Notes: generated by a model not told the origin, from the letters alone. 64,000 nucleotides of DNA from JAAUUE01 sp943370025 (GCA_943370025.1 CALRPI020000025.1:5580-69579), one strand, 5' to 3'; counted from the first letter of the stretch, positions 43,455 to 52,947 are shown. A program made the numbers and translations.

Positions 43455-43509
43455 TGCTTAGCGACGGCTATATTAGCCAAACCTCTAGGGCAAATGCTAA
43501 GCCAGAAAC

Positions 43510-44523
43510 CTAGGGATTAGCCATTTTGAAAATAATCAGATTACGTCCTTCCTGCTTTGCCTGATACAGCGCTGATAATGTGGTGTTGAGGAGAACATCT
43601 GATGATTTTTGCTGGGTTGGCTCTGCTGTAGATACCCCCATACTCACCGTGAGATAACCAGTGGGAGATTTGGAATGGGCGATCGCTAGATTTTGCATTG
43701 CTTGTTGAATATGCTTCGCTACAGTGATTGCCCCAGAAGCATCAGTTTTGGGCAGCACAATCCTAAATTCATCATCCCCATACCGAGACGAAATATCTCC
43801 GGGACGTTTTAAGGATTTCAAGATCGCTTGGGCAAAGGTTTGCAAAGAATGATCACTCTGTTCACGGCCATAAACTTCGTCATAGAGATGGAATAGGTCT
43901 ATATCGCAGATGATCAAAGACAGAAACGTGGCTTCCCGTTGCATTTGTCGCCAGTTGCCTTCTAAATATTCATCAAAGTAATGGCGGTTAGAAAGGAGGG
44001 TTAAGCCATCAATCCGATTCAGGAGTTCTAATTCGTCCTTGGCTTTTTGCAGAACCTCTTTAGCTGCTAGATGATAGGAAATCTCAGCTTGCAGAAGTTG
44101 ATTTTGTTTTTCTAACTCTTTCTTAAATTGTCTTTGTTCAACTTGAACCCTGACTCTGGCTAATACTTCAGGGAGTTGCAAAGGTTTAGGAATATAGTCA
44201 GCCCCTCCCACCTCAAACCCCCGGAGCACGTCAGCTACATCATTTGAGGAACTAAGAAAAACGACAGGAATATCGCTGGTTTCTGGGATGGCTTTGAGTT
44301 GAGAGCAGACCTCGTAGCCATTCGGTACCCTTATATTTACATCTATTAAGATTAGATCTAAAGAGCTATTCCTTGCCATCTCTAAAGCAGCAACGCCATC
44401 CTCTGCGGATATTACTTCGTAATCTGCTTGCTGAAGCATGGCAGATAGAAGCCGGATACTTTCTGGCGCATCATCAACTATGAGTATATTGCCCTTAGCG
44501 GATTCATTACGATCGCTATTCAT
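43510..44523 (-). CDS. Response regulator with GGDEF domain
   Basis: About 337 residues. Receiver domain at about 10-125: GNILIVDDAPESIR (acidic pair), DLILIDVN (phosphorylated Asp) and VVFLSSSND then the PKPL lysine loop. A coiled coil at about 130-175 links to a GGDEF domain whose signature reads YGDDEFRIVL, with Asp in place of the second Gly, and an RPGD inhibitory site five residues earlier. The altered signature may lower cyclase activity. The start is set at ATG 44523, 9 codons before the receiver, with GGAAAA upstream; the longer frame starts at TTG 44589. Confidence 0.88.
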   Translation of the reverse strand: MNSDRNESAKGNILIVDDAPESIRLLSAMLQQADYEVISAEDGVAALEMARNSSLDLILIDVNIRVPNGYEVCSQLKAIPETSDIPVVFLSSSNDVADVLRGFEVGGADYIPKPLQLPEVLARVRVQVEQRQFKKELEKQNQLLQAEISYHLAAKEVLQKAKDELELLNRIDGLTLLSNRHYFDEYLEGNWRQMQREATFLSLIICDIDLFHLYDEVYGREQSDHSLQTFAQAILKSLKRPGDISSRYGDDEFRIVLPKTDASGAITVAKHIQQAMQNLAIAHSKSPTGYLTVSMGVSTAEPTQQKSSDVLLNTTLSALYQAKQEGRNLIIFKMANP

Positions 44524-44616
44524 TATTTTTCCAGCCCTGATATCTGAATGACGGTTAGTAGTCTTTACCGCCATACTTTGATGATGCAAAAGAATGATTT
44601 TCTAGGTTGAGCGAGG

Positions 44617-45147
44617 TTAGTTTACCCGAACACCAATGACCGTGGCATTAAAATTATAATCCACACCTTCCAATTCCACAGAAGTCCCAATTTTTACCTT
44701 GCTTCCACCCATAATGGCACCGTCCTTGGTTACCTGTACCTTGCCAGCCAAGGTCATCAGCATATCGATACTAAAAATTTCTGGTCTTGGGTCGGGAAGG
44801 GCTTTGACAGAGCCATCAGGTTGGGGGACAGCAATGGTTCTGGGTAGCTGTTTGATAGATTTAATGTCGATTTCCCCGTGGGGCTGATTCCGAATAATAA
44901 TTTTGGTCTTTTTCTCGGTTTGAAACTTGTTCAGAAGTCCGGGGGCATCAGATACGTTCAATCCTCTGACTACCAGGTCTACTTCTACGGGTTTAGTATC
45001 TGAATTCATCTGAGCGACCGATCGACCAGTCCCCGGAAACAAAAATATCCCTACTACCACCATCAGGATTACCAAGGCGGCTCCCAGATCAAGAATGCTA
45101 ACTTTACCAAACAAGCGTCCTTGGGAATCTAAAATAGCCATAAACAA
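44617..45147 (-). CDS. DUF4330 domain protein
   Basis: A 176-residue protein with a short N-terminus (DSQGRLFGKVSILDLGA), one membrane helix (about 22-42) and a beta-rich remainder with the pattern VDLVVRGLNVSDAPGLL ... KIGTSVELEGVDYNFNATVIGVRV. This matches DUF4330, a family common in cyanobacteria with no known function. The single helix and basic/cytoplasmic start predict export of the C-terminal domain. It lies 94 bp upstream of the response-regulator gene on the same strand. Confidence 0.82.
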   Translation of the reverse strand: MFMAILDSQGRLFGKVSILDLGAALVILMVVVGIFLFPGTGRSVAQMNSDTKPVEVDLVVRGLNVSDAPGLLNKFQTEKKTKIIIRNQPHGEIDIKSIKQLPRTIAVPQPDGSVKALPDPRPEIFSIDMLMTLAGKVQVTKDGAIMGGSKVKIGTSVELEGVDYNFNATVIGVRVN

Positions 45148-45287
45148 TAAATATTCTTAATTTTAAGTACAAGATAACGGTTATAACGTAGATTAGCACA
45201 TTCTGTTGGTCGGCAGTAGTTGCTTAAAAGAATCTTAATCGAAGGTTTAACTACTGTAATCCCCGCAATTCCCATTTTGAATTGTAG

Positions 45288-45314
45288 GTTGGGTAGAGCA
45301 AAGCGAAACCCAAC
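45288..45314. repeat. Short REP-like hairpin
   Basis: GTTGGGT AGAGCAAAGCGAA ACCCAAC, preceded by TAG, in the 293-bp gap 45148-45440. The word type TAGGTTGGGT...AACCCAAC is a common cyanobacterial intergenic palindrome. Nothing else is seen in the gap. Confidence 0.55.
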
Positions 45315-45440
45315 TTAGTATCTACTCTTGTTGAGTTTCCTTAAGTAAATCCAACTTACAAAACTCAAAACCTTGGCTTAAAAATATTCCCCCTATGCCG
45401 ATATTAATTCTCAGCTAAATGAATCGTTTATGGTAAATAA

Positions 45441-48400
45441 TCATGGTGATTTAATTAAGTAAAAACTAGCAATTTGATGAGGAGCAATTTCTGTTATATC
45501 TGCTTGACTAATCTCACTATTATTTACACTATCGTCTGTTTCTTGGGTCAACTTTTCAGTTAAAACATCAGGTATTGCTACTTCTAAAAGATTGACCGGG
45601 TGAGATATAGCTAATCCTAGGGAATTATCGAGAATTACTCCTGCTCGATCGCCCGCAGTTTCATAACAGCGTAAAATCCATGCAGGAGAAGATGAGGATT
45701 GAGATGAGACTTCGGCTAGTTTCAAGGAACTCATGATTAAATTATTCTTGCCTTGATGATCACGAATACTCAGCCAACTATGACTAGAAGAATAAATATT
45801 AGCTGACTTAATATAATTAGCAGAATTATCTAGATTCTCAACAGGATAATTATTTAATTGGCTAGGGTCACGAGATTTGGTATCTTTTGTTGCTTGATTA
45901 TTTGTAGCTATTTTAGTTGGAGATAATCTAGTTGTTAAGGGCAGATTTAGCTCATAACCTCGATGAATAGTTTGTGCCTGTTGATAGTTACCTTGATGGG
46001 GATAAAGGGCGTAGGTAAATTGATGTTGGGTACGATCGCTAGAGCTATCAGGCCACTCAGAACCCCGCAACAAGGTAAGTCGTAACTGATCTGGCTGGGC
46101 ATCATAGCCATATTTGCAATTATTCAGCAGACTCACGCCGTATTCAGAAGTACTTAAATCCGCCCAGCGGAGAGCCGGAACTTCCCATTTAGCTTTTTCC
46201 GCTTCAGTCACTGGTTGAGTAGGGCGAGTGATAGTGCCGTAGGGGATTTCATAGGTAGCAGTGTTGCTGGCGATCGTGATGGGGAAGGCTGCTTTGACCA
46301 ATACATGGGATTCTTGCCAATCTACGGTGGTAACAATTTTCACTAGGGGGGAATGGCGATCAAGAATGTAATCTTGGACAAAAGTAGAGTTTCTGAATTT
46401 CCTAACTACCCGAATACTTTGACGAATCGTTCCTTTTTCTAGATAGTTAATAGAAATTAATTCTGCCCTAGGTAAAAGATGTTCTGCATAGTTCGGATCG
46501 ATATTCCAAGCATCCCAATACTGTCCTTGATCCAGCCAAAATTGTAGCTGGTTTCCTCCAGCTTCTTGCAGCACTTCTTTGTTGTTTATAATATCAAATA
46601 CACTGGCTAAATCTCCAGTTGCTGGATCAACTAATACCTTGAGAAGATCATTCTCTAGTTGCAAGGATTGAGATGGCAAATCTAGTTTTGTCGTGGGATA
46701 TATGAAGGGCGCAAAGTCTTGCGCCCCTATAATTGATTGAATATTATTTAATGCTTTGGCAGAAGAGGTTGTTAACCAAAAACGAGTAAAGCCAATACTC
46801 GGTATATTTTCGGCGAGGAATAACAAGGTATTCGGTTCACTAGTAGATAGTTGGCTAGGAATAGATTGACCGTTGCCATCTACTATTTGCCACGCTTGAT
46901 TAATACCATGGTTTTCTATAGAACTATTTGACAGATTATCGGAATTAGTTTTTGCTAGATGATCAATAAAATTATCTGGCAGCACCAAACTAACTACCTC
47001 ACTTCTTGACCAAGCAAGGGAGTTGAAAGCAATAATTGACTGGGCATTTTCTTGGGGTGCTGGCGGTGAATAAATCTCTGAGAAAATGGCTTGCCAACTC
47101 GCTTCCCAAATTTCTTTTCCTGTGGTAATTACTGCCTGCCAATCTTGATTAGCCGTAACGAAAACTTCGGAGATGGAAGTGCCGGGAAGAATATCATGGA
47201 ACTGATTGAATAATACCTTTTGCCAAGTATTAGTAATTGTCGCTTGGGGATAGGTTTTGCCAGTGGCGAGAGTGGCGATCGCTGCCAATAGTTCTACCTC
47301 ATAAAGCAACCCTTCACAATAGCGATTAAAGTATTTTTGATCGGCATGGGTCGTGTAGCAACCTCGGTGAAATTCTAAATACAATTCATCTCGCCAGATC
47401 GGAAGTTCTGCTGATTTCTCTAAGGATTTAATTTGCTCCAATAAATCTATAGCTGTTGTGAATTGTAGTTGGGGAAAAGCCAGATAGTTGCTATTAATCT
47501 GATCGGTTTTTTGGGCATTGTGAAGGTCGCTAAGATTATCAGAAGTTTCCGAATCATTAGAATCCGGGATAAGACTTGGAGATTGTAATTGCCAACGCTT
47601 AATAGTTTCCAACATGTCTCTAGTAGGTCCTCCACCGTGATCTCCTACGCCCATTAACCACAGGTGAGAATCTAAGCCTGTTTTGGTATGCCAATTAGCT
47701 CCATAGGTAGCAATTTTTACTGGCTCTATTCCTTCGCCAATGGGATTAGACATTAGGCTTAAAACTCTACTGCCATCAGCAGATTCCCACCAAAATAAAG
47801 GGTAGGGAAATTTGGTTGTATCATTCCAATCTAGTTTTTGAGTGACGAAATAATCAATCCCTGCTAATTGCAAAAATTGGGGCAGAGTAGCGCAAAATCC
47901 GAAGGTATCCGGTAGCCATGCTATCTGGGTAGTTTGACCGAATTTTTCTAGGAAATATTGCTGTCCGTAGAGGAGTTGCCGAGCGATCGATTCCCCGCTA
48001 ATTAAATTCATTTCCGGCTCGATCCACATCCCCCCGACTAGTTCCCATTTTCCCTGCTGGATCTGCTGCTGAATGATCTCAAATAAATCAGGACAATTCT
48101 GTTCAATCCATGCATACAAAGCAGGAGTTGAATGGCAAAATATCAATTCAGGAAAATCTGCTTGGAGATGAATTACAGAAGTAAATGTCCGCTGTGCCAC
48201 TTGCCAAGTTTCGGCTACTTCCCATAACCATGCCATATCCAAATGGGCATGACCAAGGAGATGAATTTTATGTTGTTGAATTATTTGAGGTAAACCTAAT
48301 TTATAGGCAGATTGATACCAGTGAGTCAAACATGAATTAAATTGTTCTGGATTAGATAATAAATCCCAATTTATCTCAGCAGTAATCTCTGCTAGTTGGT

Positions 48401-49091
48401 GTAGTTGATCGCCAGTTAAATATTGTTGGTAAACTGCTAGTTGATCGGCGATGAAATTAAGATCAAATAATTGTAAGTTGGGAGAATTTTGAAATATTGG
48501 GTAGGGCAATTCATAGATACAGAGCGATCGCATCAATCCTCCCTGATCATGGCTAGGGCTGACTAATCTGATCAGGATTTCTATCTCATCACCGGGGATA
48601 ACTTCCTCTCGCAACAAAACCCTTGCTTGAGCATCAAACAAATCTCCTTCTTGGATCAACTTTCCATCCACAAAAACCTGTGCTGCTTCTGCCCACCAAG
48701 TTAAAGCCAGTCTTAGGGATAATCCAGTCAAAGGATAATGCTGGAGATCAGCAGGAATCATCAACTTTTGCCGGAACCATCGCACCTGAGAGCCTTTTGC
48801 CCAAAGGATTTTTTTCTGATCGCCAGCATCGACTGTAGGTGTGAGCCAAGGGAAAGAGTATAATTGGTTTAGCTGACTAGCAGGAATATCTGTATCGCAA
48901 ATTTGCCAATTTCCCAGAACGTCCACTTGGGTGCAGGCGCGGAATCTAGCGATCTCCTCTCCTACTAGATGATGTGCAGTTTGATTATTTACGGCTTCGC
49001 TATTGAAGACTTCACCACTTTGTTCCAAGGTTCCCCCTATGTCTGAATTTATCCCTGAATCTAGTCCTGAATCTGGTACTGAATCTGGCAA
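45441..49091 (-). CDS. GH38 alpha-mannosidase
   Basis: A 1216-residue enzyme of glycoside hydrolase family 38. The metal-binding HAHLDMAWLW (about residues 279-288), the nucleophile aspartate in AWLPDTFGFCATLP and the HGGGPTRD-like stretch DHGGGPTRDMLE are present, followed by the helical and large beta domains. It removes alpha-mannose from glycans; location is probably cytoplasmic because there is no signal peptide. The start is uncertain: TTG 49091 yields a low-complexity tail (PDSVPDSGLDSG) that overlaps the divergent gene by 53 bp, while TTG 49028, just after AGGGGGAACC, would avoid the overlap. Confidence 0.9.
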   Translation of the reverse strand: MPDSVPDSGLDSGINSDIGGTLEQSGEVFNSEAVNNQTAHHLVGEEIARFRACTQVDVLGNWQICDTDIPASQLNQLYSFPWLTPTVDAGDQKKILWAKGSQVRWFRQKLMIPADLQHYPLTGLSLRLALTWWAEAAQVFVDGKLIQEGDLFDAQARVLLREEVIPGDEIEILIRLVSPSHDQGGLMRSLCIYELPYPIFQNSPNLQLFDLNFIADQLAVYQQYLTGDQLHQLAEITAEINWDLLSNPEQFNSCLTHWYQSAYKLGLPQIIQQHKIHLLGHAHLDMAWLWEVAETWQVAQRTFTSVIHLQADFPELIFCHSTPALYAWIEQNCPDLFEIIQQQIQQGKWELVGGMWIEPEMNLISGESIARQLLYGQQYFLEKFGQTTQIAWLPDTFGFCATLPQFLQLAGIDYFVTQKLDWNDTTKFPYPLFWWESADGSRVLSLMSNPIGEGIEPVKIATYGANWHTKTGLDSHLWLMGVGDHGGGPTRDMLETIKRWQLQSPSLIPDSNDSETSDNLSDLHNAQKTDQINSNYLAFPQLQFTTAIDLLEQIKSLEKSAELPIWRDELYLEFHRGCYTTHADQKYFNRYCEGLLYEVELLAAIATLATGKTYPQATITNTWQKVLFNQFHDILPGTSISEVFVTANQDWQAVITTGKEIWEASWQAIFSEIYSPPAPQENAQSIIAFNSLAWSRSEVVSLVLPDNFIDHLAKTNSDNLSNSSIENHGINQAWQIVDGNGQSIPSQLSTSEPNTLLFLAENIPSIGFTRFWLTTSSAKALNNIQSIIGAQDFAPFIYPTTKLDLPSQSLQLENDLLKVLVDPATGDLASVFDIINNKEVLQEAGGNQLQFWLDQGQYWDAWNIDPNYAEHLLPRAELISINYLEKGTIRQSIRVVRKFRNSTFVQDYILDRHSPLVKIVTTVDWQESHVLVKAAFPITIASNTATYEIPYGTITRPTQPVTEAEKAKWEVPALRWADLSTSEYGVSLLNNCKYGYDAQPDQLRLTLLRGSEWPDSSSDRTQHQFTYALYPHQGNYQQAQTIHRGYELNLPLTTRLSPTKIATNNQATKDTKSRDPSQLNNYPVENLDNSANYIKSANIYSSSHSWLSIRDHQGKNNLIMSSLKLAEVSSQSSSSPAWILRCYETAGDRAGVILDNSLGLAISHPVNLLEVAIPDVLTEKLTQETDDSVNNSEISQADITEIAPHQIASFYLIKSP

Positions 49092-51060
49092 TGTATCTAG
49101 TTCTGGTGTTTATAAAAGTAAGTTATTTAACTTCCTAAACCGGCGATCGCAAGAACTGATGCATCAGTCTAAAACAGTGTTGCGTCATTTGCAAGTAGCA
49201 ACTATTTGGGGTGTGCAAATCGCCCTTTATCCAGTTTATTTATTAATTCAAACTGGCAGGAATTTTGCTTGGCAGCTACAGGCATCTGCTGCGAGGAGGG
49301 AATCAAGAACCATTGGTAATCAAGTAGATAATCAGCCAATTTTACCATCATCAGATCAACCAATCACTCAAGTTTTAGAACTAGTCAAAGAATTTCTTCC
49401 GGAAGGATTTTTTCAAGTCCCAATACTAGAAACATCTCATTTTGGCAATAATAATCTTTCTATTTATTCAGACTATCAATTATCTACCCAAATAGAGCAA
49501 GATACTAGTCTGACTCTAATTAATAATACTTCCCCTCACTCCCTTCGACAATCTCATGACAACACCCAGCCCCTTTCCCAAGGAGAAATAGAAAAGCACG
49601 GTGATAATTTATCTACTATCTTGTCAAGGGGTGAAGATGGATTAGCTCAGGTGGGTTTATACGTTCAAGGAATAGCTAATTTATTGACATCTCGAAAGTT
49701 GGTTTTAGTCGGAAATAATAATCAAATCTTGGATATTATGACCCCAGAGCAGCAACAAAAACTAGCCAAGAAAATTATTTGGGAAATAGCAGGCTATGGG
49801 TACGATCGTCACCGCTTCTTTCAAGCTCAAAACCAATCCCAAAGAACCTTCTCTCCACCATTACCCAACCCCCAAAGTCCCCAGACTTTATTGCCAGCTA
49901 AGTGGTTTTGGAAATTAATGGCATGGGTACAAAGGGGGGAGGTGGCGATGGCTGCCAATCTTTTTCAAGAATCTAGTTTAGCTCTAGTGGCTCCGTCAAT
50001 TAATTCATCCAGTGCATCAATTAATTCCTTAGACAATTCATCAACTAATCTCCTAAAAATATTCTCGGCAATTGATTTCTCCTCCCTGCCTATCTCCTCA
50101 GCAACCCTGCAAATTGTTGATCAACAGGTTTATGAAATTGAAATCAAACAGATTACTCCTGCTTCTCAATGGCTAACCCATCTAGGAGAAAAGTTATTGC
50201 CTTTGGTGGTTGCTCCCCAGCAGGTGTTATCTAGATATAAACATCAAGGAATTGATCAAGGAATTACTAATGGGATAGGGGATAGCCTAGAAAATAATCC
50301 AGCAAATAGTAGAGAAAATATTTGGGCATTGATTCAGGGAGCGATCGCTTACTTTTTTGGACAGAAATCTCCTGAAGAAATCTCTGCTAATTTTTCTCCT
50401 AACCAGAGCCACGATCAAGGTAATTACGAAGGTAATTATGCTTTAGATAGTGCCACTCCTCATGCTTTCTATCCCGGCATAAATTTATTCCCAACTTATC
50501 AAGAACTACCCTTCTCCGAAGATGATTGGTTAACATCAGAAGATTTATTTAAAGTTGTTGAATCTCAGGAATCAAATAACTATGAAGATCAGGATATGCT
50601 CGATCTTCCTTCTACCTTAGAAACTAAACTTCTCTCCGCAACTAATCATCCTTCCTTAGCACAGGTCATGGCTCAGAAAAAGAAGAAACCTAGATCACCA
50701 TCTCAAGCCCCTCTAGCAAAGAAAAATACCCCAAGTAATACCTCAAAAAATATCACAAAAAAAAGCGCAGGGACTAATCCCCGCGCGATCGCCAATAAAT
50801 CTTCTGCCCCTAAACCAGCTAAATCAGCCAAACCTATTGCCAAGTACAGGGATGTAGAATACGGCATTTCTAATTCTTGCGATATCTCTTCCGACTTAGA
50901 TAACAATAGCGGTGATTGGATAGAAACCGAAGTCACTTCTAGAGGCTACGTTAAACATCCTTTGCAGAAATGTTTGGAAATTCTTGATGACCTAACTCTT
51001 TGGATTGAAGAATTTTTGGGCAGAATTTGGCAAGCAATTAAAAAAATTGTCAAGGCTTAA
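49039..51060 (+). CDS. Large hypothetical protein
   Basis: About 673 residues from the ATG at 49039 (AAGG upstream; the TTG at 49003 is less likely). The first 20 residues are Ser/Glu-rich low complexity encoded by a 12-base tandem repeat. A hydrophobic or amphipathic stretch follows (TIWGVQIALYPVYLLIQTGR). The middle has a repeated domain-like core (SSTNLLKIFSAIDFSSLPIS...VYEIEIKQITPASQWL). The C-terminal third is a basic Lys/Pro/Ser linker (KKKKPRSPSQAP) with a short conserved-looking end (WIETEVTSRGYVKHPLQKCL). I recognise no known family; similar unnamed proteins are plausible in cyanobacteria. Convergent with the beta-helix gene by a 4-bp overlap. Confidence 0.7.
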   Translation: MSEFIPESSPESGTESGNVSSSGVYKSKLFNFLNRRSQELMHQSKTVLRHLQVATIWGVQIALYPVYLLIQTGRNFAWQLQASAARRESRTIGNQVDNQPILPSSDQPITQVLELVKEFLPEGFFQVPILETSHFGNNNLSIYSDYQLSTQIEQDTSLTLINNTSPHSLRQSHDNTQPLSQGEIEKHGDNLSTILSRGEDGLAQVGLYVQGIANLLTSRKLVLVGNNNQILDIMTPEQQQKLAKKIIWEIAGYGYDRHRFFQAQNQSQRTFSPPLPNPQSPQTLLPAKWFWKLMAWVQRGEVAMAANLFQESSLALVAPSINSSSASINSLDNSSTNLLKIFSAIDFSSLPISSATLQIVDQQVYEIEIKQITPASQWLTHLGEKLLPLVVAPQQVLSRYKHQGIDQGITNGIGDSLENNPANSRENIWALIQGAIAYFFGQKSPEEISANFSPNQSHDQGNYEGNYALDSATPHAFYPGINLFPTYQELPFSEDDWLTSEDLFKVVESQESNNYEDQDMLDLPSTLETKLLSATNHPSLAQVMAQKKKKPRSPSQAPLAKKNTPSNTSKNITKKSAGTNPRAIANKSSAPKPAKSAKPIAKYRDVEYGISNSCDISSDLDNNSGDWIETEVTSRGYVKHPLQKCLEILDDLTLWIEEFLGRIWQAIKKIVKA

Positions 51061-52529
51061 AGTTCAAATGCCCCAATATCACAAATACCGCCACGAGGTC
51101 TAGCTACACCCCTTTGGTCAATGGTGCTACAGGTGACAGTATTGCCTCTATTTACTGCTGGACTACTGGGTTGGAGAGCGATCGTTCTAGTTAAACCACC
51201 GTTATTAAAGAAAGCTCCTAACAGAGGATCGGCAATCTGAATTCCAGTGGCACAATTGCTATCATTAACATCTGGACTACGTTGGGGAAATTCAATATTA
51301 TTGCCGCCATTAGTCATCAAGCTAGAGCAATTATTCCGCACACCAAAGGAATTTCCTGCTCGATTGTTGGCAATAATTGTATTGCTTAAGGTAACTGAAT
51401 TACCGCCGATGATTGCCCCATTAAAAGAACTGGCAAAATTATTAACGATCGTATTATTGTTAATAGTAACTAGACTATTGTTTAATACAGCAATTCCGCC
51501 TCCTTGACCACCATTGACATCTGGATTCACAGCTTGGTTATTCGCGATCGTATTATTGGTTAAGTTGGCATTAATCCCTGTACCTAACCATAATCCTGCC
51601 CCTAAACCACTAGCTTTGTTGCTGGAAAAAGTATTCTGGCGAATATTGGCGATCGTGCTACTACCAGCGCCGAGGACAAATATCCCGCCTCCAGAACCTC
51701 CTTGAGTGCCACTAGCAGTATTTCTGGCTACAGTGTTTTGGTTGAAAACTAATTTATCAGTGCCGTAGAGTTGGATAAACATGCCACCGCCATGATTTGC
51801 TGAGATATTATTGCTCATCCGGCTGCGGCGAATCACAATCTTGCCGCTGCTATTCAGAGCACCATCCACATAAATAGCCGCCCCGCCCCCAGAAGGAGCT
51901 GGACGAGTGGAACTATTGCCCACAAATACACTATCGGTAACTTTGAGATTACTCAAAAGATTATTAATTGCCCCTCCATTACTAGCTCGATTTCCCGTGA
52001 AGCGACTACTACTAACCCGCACCGTACTTTCGCTCTTAGTATAAATTGCTCCACCCCCATCAAATTCTCCTCCTTGGGTAGAAACATTATTAGTGAAAGT
52101 GCAATTCTCCACGGTTAAAGTGCCTCGGAAACCATTGAAAACTCCGCCTCCTTGTTCAGTGGTAAAACCATTGGCGATCGTTAAATTTCTCAAGGTGAGT
52201 TGAATCCCATTGTCAGCAGTTCTAATCACTCGATTAGTCCCGCCACCACTGAGAGTAATCAGGTTGCTACCGCCATCAATAATCGTATTGGCACTAATGA
52301 TTTTTTCGGCAACTCGAATCGTCACCGGGCTAGTTCCACAATTAAAAGTCACGATCCCCCCACCAGCCAAAGCCTGATTCAGGGCTGCTTCGGTGCAACT
52401 AGCGGCGATGCCACTGCCCACAACTCCTCCAGCTTGGGCAGGATGGGCAAGGGCGATCGCCAAACCCAACCCCAAACTAGCCGCCATCCCATAAAGCCAT
52501 CTTCTGCCAGTCTTAAAAAAATTCCACAT
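51057..52529 (-). CDS. Secreted right-handed beta-helix protein (choice-of-anchor Q type)
   Basis: A 490-residue protein. Signal peptide at residues 1-33 (WLYGMAASLGLGLAIALAHP, cut after AQA). The mature protein is a right-handed parallel beta helix, with repeated NNT(I/V)xxN and GGG(I/V)(F/Y) rungs such as GGGVFNGFRGTLTVENCTF and ITINNNTIVNNFASS. The C-terminal block VNRGNTVTCSTIDQRG ... CDIGAFEL is the choice-of-anchor-Q motif. Probably a surface or secreted polysaccharide-binding or adhesin-like protein. Its stop overlaps the convergent upstream gene by 4 bp. Confidence 0.88.
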   Translation of the reverse strand: MWNFFKTGRRWLYGMAASLGLGLAIALAHPAQAGGVVGSGIAASCTEAALNQALAGGGIVTFNCGTSPVTIRVAEKIISANTIIDGGSNLITLSGGGTNRVIRTADNGIQLTLRNLTIANGFTTEQGGGVFNGFRGTLTVENCTFTNNVSTQGGEFDGGGAIYTKSESTVRVSSSRFTGNRASNGGAINNLLSNLKVTDSVFVGNSSTRPAPSGGGAAIYVDGALNSSGKIVIRRSRMSNNISANHGGGMFIQLYGTDKLVFNQNTVARNTASGTQGGSGGGIFVLGAGSSTIANIRQNTFSSNKASGLGAGLWLGTGINANLTNNTIANNQAVNPDVNGGQGGGIAVLNNSLVTINNNTIVNNFASSFNGAIIGGNSVTLSNTIIANNRAGNSFGVRNNCSSLMTNGGNNIEFPQRSPDVNDSNCATGIQIADPLLGAFFNNGGLTRTIALQPSSPAVNRGNTVTCSTIDQRGVARPRGGICDIGAFEL

Positions 52530-52557
52530 ACTTTACTCCTCAACAAAAATTCTTTAG

Positions 52558-52650
52558 CAGGACTTACGCGTTTAGACGTTTTTGCAGGCGCAAAGCGCCT
52601 GCAAAAACGTCTAAGCTCCTAGATAATTCGTTCATAGTGCGTAAGTCCTA
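52558..52650. mobile_element. Family 4 palindromic element, copy 1, with 5-bp target duplication
   Basis: A 93-bp element CAGGACTTACGC ... GCGTAAGTCCTA, flanked by the direct repeat TTTAG at 52553-52557 and 52651-52655. The hairpin core is TTTAGACGTTTTTGCAGGCGC, AAA, complement. It lies directly behind the DUF433 reading frame; the right TTTAG contains the reverse of that frame's TAA stop. It carries no gene, so it must be moved by a protein encoded elsewhere. Confidence 0.85.
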
Positions 52651-52651
52651 T

Positions 52652-52947
52652 TTAGTAGGCAGCAGCATAACTAAGGCAAGCAAGAATATCCTCTTCAGTT
52701 AAATAGGGAAAATCTTCTAGAATCTCTGGGTGAGACATTCCTACTGCAAGATATTCTAGAATATCGTACACAGTCAGGACTTACGCATTTAGAGGTTTTT
52801 GCGGGGGCTTCGCCCCCGCAAAAACCTCTAAAAACCCAAATGATTTGTTGGCAGTGCTTAAGTCCTAACAGTAATTCTCATTCCTCGAATACAGGGCTTG
52901 CCACCACGTTTGCTTGGCTCAATCGTAATTAGATTGACATAATGCAT
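52652..52947 (-). pseudogene. DUF433 antitoxin gene split by a family 4 element
   Basis: From the ATG at 52947 the frame reads MHYVNLITIEPSKRGGKPCI and RGMRIT and then runs into the element and a stop. Beyond the element the same gene resumes as VYDILEYLAVGMSHPEILED, with FPYLTEEDILACLSYAAAY and TAA at 52652. Removing the 93 bp plus one ACAGT/ACTGT copy restores an open frame of 65 residues with the complete DUF433 pattern (GKPCIRGMRITVYDIL, then ILEDFP, then ACLSYA). DUF433 proteins are small antitoxins usually next to a PIN-like DUF5615 toxin; no toxin gene follows here. GAAGGTG precedes the start codon. Confidence 0.88.
52775..52867. mobile_element. Family 4 palindromic element, copy 2, inserted in DUF433 gene
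   Basis: A 93-bp element CAGGACTTACGC ... GCTTAAGTCCTA, flanked on both sides by ACAGT (52770-52774 and 52868-52872). The stem TTTAGAGGTTTTTGCGGGGGC, loop TTC, pairs with GCCCCCGCAAAAACCTCTAAA. Same length and ends as copy 1, but stem bases differ in pairs so that pairing is kept. Confidence 0.9.

Noticed and set aside
43338..43520. Open frame after cbiA
   Set aside because: It translates hairpin palindromes and a duplicated TGGCAACCGC; no coding pattern.
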